NCBI GenBank assembly: GCA_903813345.2
Contig: CAIIXF020000075.1
Span: forward strand, 1 to 35,000
Source of the DNA: Owenia fusiformis
Lineage: Eukaryota; Annelida; Polychaeta; Sabellida; Oweniidae
DNA: 35,000 nucleotides
Reading direction: 5' to 3'
A program made the position numbers and the translations under genes. The first letter of the stretch is position 1, and each line of letters starts with the position of its first letter. Shown here one piece after another: positions 31,701 to 35,000 of the stretch. The notes under the pieces were generated by a model. That model did not search any database. It saw nothing but the letters and a program-made list of their open reading frames with translations, and had not been told where the DNA came from.

Positions 31701-33322
31701 CTGTTGAAATGTTTGGGTTGCGTTCAAGAGGATATGAAAAGGTGGCGCCCCAATGTGCGGGGTGTGATGAGAATAGGTCCAGTCTTTTCAAAAGGTCCAA
31801 ACAGCCTTCTCAGAGGCCATTGAAACGCTGAAGAACAATTCACATGCATGCCATGGATGGGTTAAAAGGCTTGTGACTGGGAAAGACATTAAACTGTGGC
31901 AAATATGACCCTATAGATGCAATGGTTAAACGAACTAGGGCTGCTAATCAAATATGGGTTACAATGGAATGGCCAAAAAACTTTATGTCCTGCGACCTTA
32001 CCAATAAACTGTACAAACAATGTGCAATACTTTTTTTAAGTACCGGTATACATACAAGTCAATGTAAAACAAAAGGTTTAAATGCAGTCATTCCTCATTA
32101 CCTCATACCAAAGCAGCAGTCTACACGAATCCATAGGCCCATGACGTTTTTTTAAATATTAACGTTTAACTGAACATTCAAATTCATAAAACAAGCCACC
32201 ATTTTGAACAAATATGAGACAAATGGTGAATTATGTATTTGCGTCTCTCATACTATGAACGTCTATAATGTCAGTAAGAGATGTTCCTTAAATATCCTTT
32301 GTATGTCAGAATTTTATTCTAGTTTAAAAAAATGTAATCAGATTTTGATAATACTGAAAATTAAAAAAGTTATTAAAGAAAAGGTGATCGTTGAACAATT
32401 CTGTCCGGGTTACTATGATTATGCAAGGAACTTTCTGCACGTAGGGAGTTCTCGAGATTATTGTTGTTCTTTCGCGTAATATTTTATAACTGAATGTTTA
32501 CATGTACGATTGCAGGGAGGTATTAAAGCCGTTATTTGGACAGACGTCTTCCAATTCTTGATCATAATGATAGGAATGATTATCGCATTTGCAATGGTAA
32601 ATCACGTACTAGGCGTTTGCCTATCATTTTTTATATTAATTGCAATTACACTTTTCGAAATATGATGGTACATTTCGGATAATTTGAATTTCATGAAGCC
32701 GAAATCTTCATTTTGTCTTTTACATATTGATCATTAATCTGTCTATCAAGTTTGAAATGAGGGAGTCTTGGGTTGTCGTTTTTTTAATACCATGAAGTAG
32801 TATCAAAAACAGCAATAATTGTTGACTCATTTTCATAAGTTTTGGTAAATTAATTGTAAGTTATTGTTGTTTCAAGGGTTGCAGTCGAGTTGGAGGCTTC
32901 GCAAATATGTGGGACCTGTGTCAGAGAGGTGGAAGAATCCAGCCAATAGAGTGATTGATTATAATTTATATAATGGACGCTGGTTGACAGACATTTTAAT
33001 AAATTTGAACTTATGATATACCAAATTAAAGATGAATAAATTCCCTATCCATTGGTATATAATATGACATATTATGATGTTTCCATCAAGAAAATCATAA
33101 TTTATTTATGAAATACGAGTGTCCCATTTTTGGACCACCCTGCATGTGTATACTGTATGGATGTTTGAGTTTGTGTTCCAGCTTTGACTTGAACCCATTG
33201 ACGAGACATACCTTCTGGGGCCTCACTATTGGTGTTGGGGTAATCTTTACACATCTGTATGGAGTAAGCCAACCTGGAGTGCAGCGTTTTTCAGCAACAC
33301 GATCACTCAAAGATGCCAGACT
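10485..33322 (+). CDS. SLC5-family sodium-coupled solute transporter, 5' part (exons 1-7)
   Basis: Joined exons 10485-10820, 25100-25168, 29231-29282, 29619-29686, 32516-32596, 32877-32950 and 33182-33322 give 273 codons plus two bases, about 45% of the usual ~600 residues. All splice sites are GT-AG and all phases match. Family evidence: a first helix at about residues 8-27, the conserved STYEYLYRRF segment across exons 1/2, MYAPAIALEAVTG across exons 3/4, the sodium:solute symporter signature GGIKAVIWTDVFQ in exon 5, GGF..MWD..QRGGRI in exon 6, and RHTFWGL...YGVSQPGVQRF in exon 7. These match SLC5A8/A12/A6 best, that is Na+-coupled uptake of monocarboxylates or vitamins at the plasma membrane; the substrate is inferred. 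The start is fixed by an in-frame TGA at 10479-10481 and a good context (GAGATGG). The 3' exons are outside the window. Confidence 0.93.
10821..11207 (+). other. Start of intron 1, nothing notable
   Basis: AT-rich intronic sequence. A 17-bp tandem duplication (TGTATCTTAAGCTATCT twice) lies at about 11147-11181. Confidence 0.5.
11208..11450 (+). mobile_element. tRNA-Leu-derived SINE-like element
   Basis: The head resembles tRNA-Leu: a GTCAGAT start, an A-box-like TGGCCGAGAGG at 11223-11233, a D-arm continuation GCTTATGCGCC, a CGTTCAGGCT stretch with CAG at the anticodon position (11253-11255), and a B-box-like GAGTTCGAGTCGC at 11290-11302. Insertions before the A box and a poor acceptor stem show it is not a functional tRNA. 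About 120-150 bp of unrelated body follows. This head-body layout is that of a tRNA-derived SINE transcribed by RNA polymerase III. The 3' end is uncertain. Confidence 0.6.
11503..12831. mobile_element. 1.33-kb element with 31-bp inverted ends, non-autonomous
   Basis: Positions 11503-11533 (TGATACGACGTCAGATACTG and onward) match the reverse complement of 12801-12831 at 30 of 31 bases. The interior is AT-rich, without a transposase-like frame. No clear target duplication is visible (GAAT on the left, AAAT on the right). This fits an internally deleted DNA transposon of unknown superfamily sitting in intron 1. Confidence 0.65.
12885..12922. repeat. 13-bp perfect-stem hairpin
   Basis: CCTGTACGTGTAC at 12885-12897 pairs with GTACACGTACAGG at 12910-12922 around a 12-base loop. 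It lies near the left end of the inverted-repeat element. Confidence 0.8.
13285..13668. repeat. TCTGCC-type minisatellite
   Basis: Degenerate tandem units built on CTGCCAGCCTGTCGGT and CTGCCAACATGTCG, with periods of roughly 12-18 bp. Long open frames on both strands, rich in Cys/Leu/Pro or Arg/Asp/Gln, are artefacts of the low-complexity sequence and should not be read as genes. Confidence 0.9.
13669..13790. repeat. TCTG/TCCG/CCCG microsatellite
   Basis: A tetranucleotide array in which TCTG, TCCG and CCCG blocks alternate. It follows directly from the minisatellite, suggesting that the minisatellite arose from, or decays into, the simple repeat. Confidence 0.95.
14119..15215. other. Intron 1 filler, nothing recognised
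   Basis: AT-rich sequence with no supported gene or repeat boundary. A small direct duplication of CTATCCGCTA occurs near 14566-14597. Confidence 0.45.
15222..15600 (-). pseudogene. Tc1/mariner-type transposase C-terminal remnant
   Basis: Read on the minus strand, the segment shows GYLKECFNAHSKQKDREQLK then NIQREFQNI, which matches the end of the DDE catalytic domain of Tc1/mariner-like transposases (the WGYLK block and the following IRRE.A-I helix). A frameshift around 15440-15480 then leads to a diverged MNNVAVRIQA segment and a short tail. The motif AAGGGTGTCTCAAAAAATG at about 15223-15241 looks like a terminal repeat of such a transposon. Most of the gene, including the first two catalytic aspartates, is absent. 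A plus-strand open frame over 15425-15590 is an antisense shadow of this remnant. Confidence 0.6.
15595..18429 (+). pseudogene. LINE A endonuclease/reverse transcriptase, one frameshift
   Basis: The endonuclease tail shows SYIDHIAIS and LSSDHLVI (the SDH catalytic block of AP-type endonucleases). The frame ends at a stop at 16058-16060, but the same protein continues in another frame from about 16040, which indicates a one-base deletion there. The second frame (open from 16090, 779 codons) carries the RT aspartate box LDVRKAFNS (D at residue 283), EQGVHQGGLMS, the catalytic YADD at residues 381-384 (17230-17241), and a C702-x2-C705...H714-x4-C719 finger near the end. AP endonuclease plus this RT style places it among the jockey/CR1/I-like LINEs; the exact clade is not resolved. 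The frameshift makes it non-autonomous. Confidence 0.8.
18515..18528 (+). other. LINE A 3' terminal hairpin
   Basis: GTCTAATTTTAGAC forms a 5-6 bp stem about 10-25 bases before the ATAC tail. In L2/CR1-like LINEs a short 3' hairpin is the reverse transcriptase recognition site; that role here is inferred. Confidence 0.5.
18595..21895 (-). mobile_element. LINE B, 5'-truncated non-LTR retrotransposon
   Basis: Minus-strand element facing LINE A tail to tail. Its 3' UTR (18733 down to about 18595) has a hairpin GCCCT-AAA-AGGGC (minus strand; 18626-18638) and ends in a TATTATTACTA-like tail. The 5' junction is near 21880-21898, where homology stops inside the endonuclease. The long intact frame suggests a fairly recent insertion. 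It lies antisense in SLC5 intron 1. Confidence 0.8.
18626..18638 (-). other. LINE B 3' terminal hairpin
   Basis: GCCCT-TTT-AGGGC (plus strand) gives a 5-bp stem with a 3-base loop, about 30 bases from the 3' end of the minus-strand element. Confidence 0.5.
18734..21898 (-). CDS. LINE B endonuclease/reverse transcriptase, open for 1054 codons
   Basis: The frame enters in mid-endonuclease: MMGDFNARTG at residues 29-38 (catalytic D and N), then a SDH block near residue 145. A basic linker follows, then the reverse transcriptase with VDLKKAFDSIW, RGVKQGDSLSPLLFNIYIND and the catalytic FADD at residues 627-630 (20009-20020). The C-terminal part has CKICK...ETHFLFKC, a C-x2-C...H-x4-C finger. The protein would nick DNA and reverse-transcribe its own mRNA by target-primed reverse transcription. 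The N-terminal third of the endonuclease and any ORF1 are missing, so the ATG at 21896-21898 is fortuitous and the copy is non-autonomous although free of internal stops. The style fits the I/Nimbus/ingi-like or jockey-like LINEs; the clade is not settled. Confidence 0.85.
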   Translation of the reverse strand: MNITMDTVDPFDTLLAELSKVSGLGDIIMMGDFNARTGVLNDYIECDGDSTIPLYDDYIIDSVPTSRLNKDSKVNESGYKLLDICKSTNMRILNGRIFGDTFGSFTCHKYNGSSTVDYCLAKQSIMNRIRLFKVHDSLSSLSDHCMISMLLKVENCYKNPICTKKNHVSSKANSFKWDNLSPSVFRETLQTAPIAAKLKSLDGLIEHCSQNRVNESMNKLNDLLITTATLSLKKRKKPRPNKRNNKAWFNVSCSVLNKRVKRLGLQLVKSPNNEQARKSYFHVLKQYRKLCKSSNKRFKNSLILKLEDFEENNPSEYWKLLSSLRKDSNSFNPSNDIEASEWKNHFSKLFSNNSNDDNDILNRLKKLENEPNFDELSYKITYEEINMVVNQLKNKKAAGKSGISNEWVKAGRQILIPRICKIFNEILCNNQYPVSWNESYIVPIYKKNDPRVPGNYRGIFISECLSKIFSNVLYNRLYAFVKSNNIISQNQAGFMKKARTTDHIFIIRSLIDKHVHQNKSNFYACFVDLKKAFDSIWHTGLMYKLQKSGIKGHFYKIIKTMYENATACVKLNHSTYTESFSCDRGVKQGDSLSPLLFNIYINDIIKKFDNVGESPFLETQHVSSLLFADDLVIFDTSKEGMQLKLNTLESFCDDWKLEINIDKTKIMKFWKCGKVCQERFQINGKNIQNVQRYTYLGIVLSASGSFKPAQQNIKEKANKAMFKLYQLTSGTEMKSSLKMKLYDQLIKPVALYGSEIWCNDIYTKRDCQTNRAIEQKYESALIENNHIRFQKYVLGVHRKATNMAVRGELGRIPLVVDIIKRQIKYLGHLELSSNGSLLNDSLIMSKTFDLTNNTFTWHKQLKNILCHIKIKMSDELNLEDRVNIEMSTNRLAIKVKKKLIERYQVYWKNLISGNGGKLRLFKQLKSHFGFEHYLSETTLSNAKHLTRLRISAHNLEIERGRYTKPITDLNSRFCKICKDSVIEDETHFLFKCKKLEFIRKSHIEKLENLCRNFKNMNDHQKTIFLLTSEGIILKESADMIKYLMMGRDRILISK
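21900..23330. other. Intron 1 filler; CRE-like and kB-like motifs
   Basis: No supported gene. TGACGTAA at 22227-22234 is directly followed by the palindrome GGGGAATCCCC at 22236-22246. A 78-codon plus-strand frame at 22919-23155 has no recognisable content. Confidence 0.4.
23340..24730. repeat. Dispersed short direct repeats
   Basis: GTTGCCAAACTTTTGGAGGG occurs at 23524 and again at 24513, and a diverged copy lies near 24695. GGGAATGACGATTTT recurs near 23358 and 24285. These may be ends or internal parts of an old repeat. The short frames here (23338-23616 and 24511-24696) resemble no protein I know. Confidence 0.45.
24829..24970. mobile_element. Short MITE-like element with GGCGTAGYCAG ends
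   Basis: TAGGGGCGTAGTCAG at 24829-24843 is mirrored by CCTGGCTACGCCTA at about 24956-24969, which marks a ~140-bp element. The end sequence resembles those of hAT-type or similar small elements. No convincing target duplication was seen. Confidence 0.45.
25100..25168 (+). CDS. SLC5 transporter exon 2 (residues 113-135)
   Basis: The acceptor CTACTGCAG precedes 25100 and the donor GTGAGTAC follows 25168; 69 bp, phase 0 on both sides. It encodes YLYRRFKSQVARQSCMIIG and so on, which completes the conserved YEYLxxRF block begun in exon 1 and enters helix 4. Intron 1, just upstream, is 14,279 bp long and packed with transposons. Confidence 0.92.
25169..25592 (+). other. Start of intron 2, nothing recognised
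   Basis: AT-rich intronic sequence without a supported feature. Confidence 0.5.
26706..27250. repeat. Tandem array of ~116-143-bp units rich in AGGTCA half-sites
   Basis: The anchor CAACTTGCTTCAAATTGACC recurs at 26791, 26910, 27053 and (as CAACTCGCTT) 27169. Each unit also contains TTGACCTTC and TCAAGGTCA in opposite orientations, which makes partial dyads such as TTGACCTTCTCAAGGTCAAA near 27021. No coding content is seen. Confidence 0.8.
27904..28255. mobile_element. Possible MITE with 20-bp inverted ends plus an internal copy
   Basis: TTTTGTATCCTCCAACACAT at 27904-27923 is inverted at 28236-28255 (19 of 20 bases). A third, diverged copy (ATGTTTGGAGGATACAAA) lies at 28057-28074. It is located inside the larger inverted-repeat region of intron 2. 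Confidence 0.45.
28707..29230 (+). other. End of intron 2, nothing recognised
   Basis: AT-rich intronic sequence up to the exon 3 acceptor. Confidence 0.45.
29231..29282 (+). CDS. SLC5 transporter exon 3 (residues 136-152 plus one base)
   Basis: The acceptor GTTGATTTAG precedes 29231 and the donor GTAAGAGG follows 29282; 52 bp, phase 0 to phase 1. It encodes VAIAGVVMYAPAIALEA. The Y-A-P-A-x-A-L motif is diagnostic for the SLC5A8/A6/A5 group. The last G joins TA from exon 4 to make valine. Confidence 0.92.
29327..29629 (+). repeat. Four-copy 75-bp tandem repeat spanning the exon 4 acceptor
   Basis: Copies are exactly 75 bp apart, judged by ACATTTCAGTAACTGG (CAG at 29391, 29466, 29541 and 29616). 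Each also holds CTAGTAGTAGTACTAGTAG and ATCTGCAGTATGTCACTC. The last copy supplies the polypyrimidine/AG acceptor and the first bases of exon 4. Each upstream acceptor, if used in phase 1, meets an in-frame TAG within about 30-35 bases. Confidence 0.93.
29619..29686 (+). CDS. SLC5 transporter exon 4 (residues 153-175)
   Basis: The acceptor CATTTCAG precedes 29619 and the donor GTATGTCA follows 29686; 68 bp, phase 1 to phase 0. It encodes TGLSTWVSILIMAAVATFYT and then TL, helix 5. Its acceptor and first ~10 coding bases belong to a 75-bp tandem repeat, so three decoy copies of the same splice site lie upstream at 29391-29393, 29466-29468 and 29541-29543. Confidence 0.92.
29687..30179 (+). other. 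Start of intron 4, nothing recognised
   Basis: AT-rich intronic sequence before the antisense LINE fragment. Confidence 0.45.
30180..31480 (-). mobile_element. Antisense LINE 3' fragment with a restriction-like-nuclease-type tail
   Basis: Minus-strand retroelement remnant covering the end of a polyprotein and a ~200-bp 3' UTR (30394 down to roughly 30180). It has distinctly higher GC and longer open frames than its surroundings. It occupies SLC5 intron 4 in antisense orientation. Confidence 0.65.
30395..31470 (-). pseudogene. LINE polyprotein C-terminus, frameshifted
   Basis: In two minus-strand frames this reads as a C-terminal region found in many animal retroelement proteins. First, EYKAAKVRAVTTL near 31390-31430, AESQLRHKDIVGVVCKGRMG near 31270, KQGAWT, and W-x-DIW-x-ME. 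Next comes a C-x2-C finger start (SCIHCG) near 30950. Then there is a frame change near 30895-30905 and RPDMLLFSEDKRIAVMIELT, VPWEDR, YPVEVGCRGFP and ASRWLWLRR. The P-D...E-L-T spacing is that of PD-(D/E)XK-type nucleases, as in restriction-like endonucleases of R2-type LINEs; that link is inference. The finger's later Cys/His are lost and the RT is absent, so it is dead. Confidence 0.65.
31488..32245. mobile_element. Inverted-repeat element with ~95-bp arms
   Basis: The left arm 31488-31583 and the right arm 32151-32245 are reverse complements with moderate divergence. Shared blocks include GACGCAAATACATAATTCA, CATATTTGTTCAAAA and TTTGAATGTTCAGTT. With a nested MITE removed, the element would be about 440 bp. 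It begins a few bases after the antisense LINE fragment. Long imperfect arms suggest a foldback-type or long-TIR MITE. Confidence 0.75.
31601..31913. mobile_element. Mariner-type MITE nested in the inverted-repeat element
   Basis: The left end TAGGGTCATGCTGCCAC at 31601-31617 is mirrored by GTGGCAAATATGACCCTA ending at 31913 (one-base gap). TA flanks both sides (31599-31600 and 31914-31915), as expected from the TA target duplication of Tc1/mariner elements. At 313 bp without coding capacity it is non-autonomous. Confidence 0.7.
32246..32515 (+). other. End of intron 4
   Basis: AT-rich intronic sequence up to the exon 5 acceptor. A 91-codon frame over 32204-32479 has no recognisable content. 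Confidence 0.45.
32516..32596 (+). CDS. SLC5 transporter exon 5 (residues 176-202)
   Basis: The acceptor ACGATTGCAG precedes 32516 and the donor GTAAATCA follows 32596; 81 bp, phase 0 to phase 0. It encodes GGIKAVIWTDVFQFLIIMIG and onward into helix 6. GG-x-x-AV-x-WTD-x-x-Q is the most recognisable sodium:solute symporter signature in the window. Confidence 0.95.
32877..32950 (+). CDS. SLC5 transporter exon 6 (residues 203-226 plus two bases)
   Basis: The acceptor TTGTTTCAAG precedes 32877 and the donor GTGATTGA follows 32950; 74 bp, phase 0 to phase 2. It encodes GCSRVGGFANMWDLCQRGGR followed by IQPI. A GCAG|T acceptor six bases downstream would break the frame, so the AAG acceptor is preferred. 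The region corresponds to the variable extracellular loop after helix 6 in SLC5A8-type proteins. Confidence 0.85.
33182..33322 (+). CDS. SLC5 transporter exon 7 (residues 227-273 plus two bases)
   Basis: The acceptor TTGTGTTCCAG precedes 33182 and the donor GTAAGCAG follows 33322; 141 bp. The first base completes an aspartate codon split from exon 6. It encodes FDLNPLTRHTFWGLTIGVGV, then a helix, then YGVSQPGVQRFSATRSLKDAR. The N-P-x-x-RHTFW and V-x-Q-x-x-VQR motifs are conserved across the SLC5 family. The exon ends in phase 2 and its partner is beyond the right edge. Confidence 0.93.
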
Positions 33323-33373
33323 GTAAGCAGAATTTCTGAAAAATAATTTATGTACATTAATATATATTACCTC

Positions 33374-34460
33374 GAGCATCCACAAAATAGCTAAGGCTAA
33401 ACATAACACAATATCATACATTGTCATTTATTTCATTCGGGCATCCATAATATAGTTAAGGCTAAACCTAATACAATCTCGTTACATTGTCAATTATTCC
33501 ATTGGGACATCCATAATATAACTTATGCTAAACCTAATACAATCTCGTTACATTGTCAATTATTCCATTCGGGCATACATACCATGGCTTATGTTTTACC
33601 TAATACAATCTCGTTACATTGTCAATTATTCCATCGGGCATCCATAATATAGCTTATGTTTTACTAATACAATCTCGTTACATTGTCAATTATTCCATCG
33701 GGCACCCATAATATAGCTTATGTTTTACCTAATACAATCTAGTTACATTGTAAATTATTCTATTCGGGCATTCACAATATAGTTTATGTTTGACCTAATG
33801 CAATCTCGTAACATTGTCAGTTATTCCATTCGGACATTAATAATATACCTGTTGCTTAATCTTAAACAGTCTCGTTACTTTGTCAATTTTTCCATTCGGA
33901 CATCCATAATATAACTTATGCTAAACCTAATACAATCTCATGCATTGTCAATTATTCCATTCGGCCATTCATAAAATAGTTACCCTGAACCTAATACGAT
34001 CTCGTTTCATTGTCAATTATTCCATTTGGGCATCCATATATAGTTAAGGCTAAACCTAATACAATCTCGTTTCATTGTCAATTATTCAATTTGGGCATCC
34101 ATATTTAGTTAAGGCTAAACCTAATACGATCTCGTTTCATTGTCAATTATTCCATTTAGGCATCCATAATATAACTTATGCTAAACCTAATACAATCTCA
34201 TGCATTGTCAATTATTCCATTCGGGCATACATACCATGGTTCATGTTTTACCTAATACAATCTCGTTACATTGTCAATTATTCCATCGGGCATCCATAAA
34301 ATAGCTTATGCTCAACCTAATACAATCTCGTTACATTGTACATTGTTCCATTCGGGCATCCATAATATAGCTTAATATAGCTTATGCTTAACTCAATACA
34401 ATCTCGTTACATTGTCCATTGTTCCATTCGGCATCCATAATATAGCTTAATATAGCTTAT
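33374..34460. repeat. Minisatellite, about 16 units of ~60-72 bp, in intron 7
   Basis: Each unit contains GGGCATCCATAATATAG, then a CTTATG or TTAAGG variant, then CTAAACCTAATACAATCTCG and TTACATTGTCAATTATTCCA. Units vary by substitutions and small indels, and the last two also duplicate CTTAATATAG. It begins about 50 bp after the exon 7 donor. Frames within it are artefacts. Confidence 0.92.
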
Positions 34461-35000
34461 AGCGAGATCAATAGTGCAAATAAACAGGGAAATAGTTCAT
34501 TCATGGAACGAAGCGTGAAACTTTCCATATATCTTCCATATACATTCATCTTTGATATTAGAGCATGAGACATTTTTTTCGTCAACTAGAACGACCAAAA
34601 TTATTACAAATGCCCCCTCCCACCAAATCCTGGGGGGTGGGGGAGAGAGAATTTATTTTTTATTTTATAAATGTGTTTAAATATGCTCATATTGCAGATT
34701 TAGCATGCTTCTTTCATAGTAAAGACAGATTGGCATTATAATAAGATGATTTCTCATGAATTTTAACATTCTTAAAGCCTGACCGAGGTTGACACCCACT
34801 TTTCTTATATTGAATATATTCATTTAATCAGATCTCCATTTTTGGTCTAAGAAATAATTCCTATTCACCTTTCAGCTATATAACATCAGATTCCTTTCTT
34901 AATTATGATCTTAGGTGTTGCAATTAATCTAAGAGTTATATTGCTTAAGGTTTTGGGGTAGTTATCAGAAAATACCAAACAGGAAATGAGAAAACCATGT
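34461..35000 (+). other. Intron 7 continuation
   Basis: No exon was recognised before the window edge. A C-rich/G-rich inverted segment at about 34613-34644 (CCCCCTCCCACC and GGGGGGTGGGGG) could form a hairpin or a G-rich structure. Confidence 0.45.

Noticed and set aside
33095-33427. 110-codon minus-strand frame across exon 7
   Set aside because: It is the antisense of a well-supported SLC5 exon. The GTGTCCCATTTTTGGACCAC string in intron 6 resembles a transposon end, but no partner was found in the short intron.
1-35000. CRISPR array, bacterial operon or phage-like defence system
   Set aside because: The repeats lack the short-repeat/unique-spacer pattern, and the spliced gene and LINEs show the DNA is eukaryotic.

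Overview
This is a eukaryotic, animal-type genomic window: AT-rich, gene-poor, with GT-AG introns and dense transposon debris. The non-LTR retrotransposon families, a tRNA-derived SINE, Tc1/mariner remnants and many miniature inverted-repeat elements suggest an invertebrate, probably marine. I cannot fix the phylum from sequence alone.

The only host gene I can support is the 5' part of a sodium-coupled solute transporter of the SLC5 family, closest in motif content to the SLC5A8/A12/A6 (monocarboxylate/multivitamin) branch. Seven plus-strand exons (10485-10820, 25100-25168, 29231-29282, 29619-29686, 32516-32596, 32877-32950, 33182-33322) join in phase with consensus splice sites and give 273 codons. 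The remaining part lies beyond the right edge. A TATA-like element sits at 10402-10410.

Layout. 1-370: three ~120-bp tandem units. 459-865: a MITE with 26-bp perfect inverted ends. 1565-4304: three tandem copies of a 909-bp unit. 4305-8480: non-coding, with an RFX X-box-like palindrome, a GAACG-motif-rich stretch and diverged direct repeats. 8484-9115: the 3' end of a LINE. 9280-9880: a fossil reverse transcriptase. 10.4 kb: the SLC5 promoter and exon 1. Intron 1 (14.3 kb) holds a tRNA-Leu-like SINE, two inverted-repeat elements (one carrying a minisatellite and a TCTG/TCCG microsatellite), a mariner transposase remnant and two LINEs in tail-to-tail orientation. One of these LINEs keeps a 1054-residue open frame. 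Intron 2 (4.1 kb) is mostly a 3.1-kb region bounded by inverted repeats, with an internal array rich in TCAAGGTCA half-sites. Intron 3 is filled by a 75-bp tandem repeat that copies the splice acceptor of exon 4. Intron 4 holds an antisense LINE C-terminal fragment and a mariner-type MITE nested in a larger inverted-repeat element. Intron 7 begins a ~68-bp minisatellite of about 16 copies.

I see no bacterial-style operon, CRISPR array or new multi-gene system. The most interesting signals are structural: the splice-acceptor-duplicating repeat, the nested transposons, the small 3' hairpins shared by three different LINE ends, and the GAACG-rich block.
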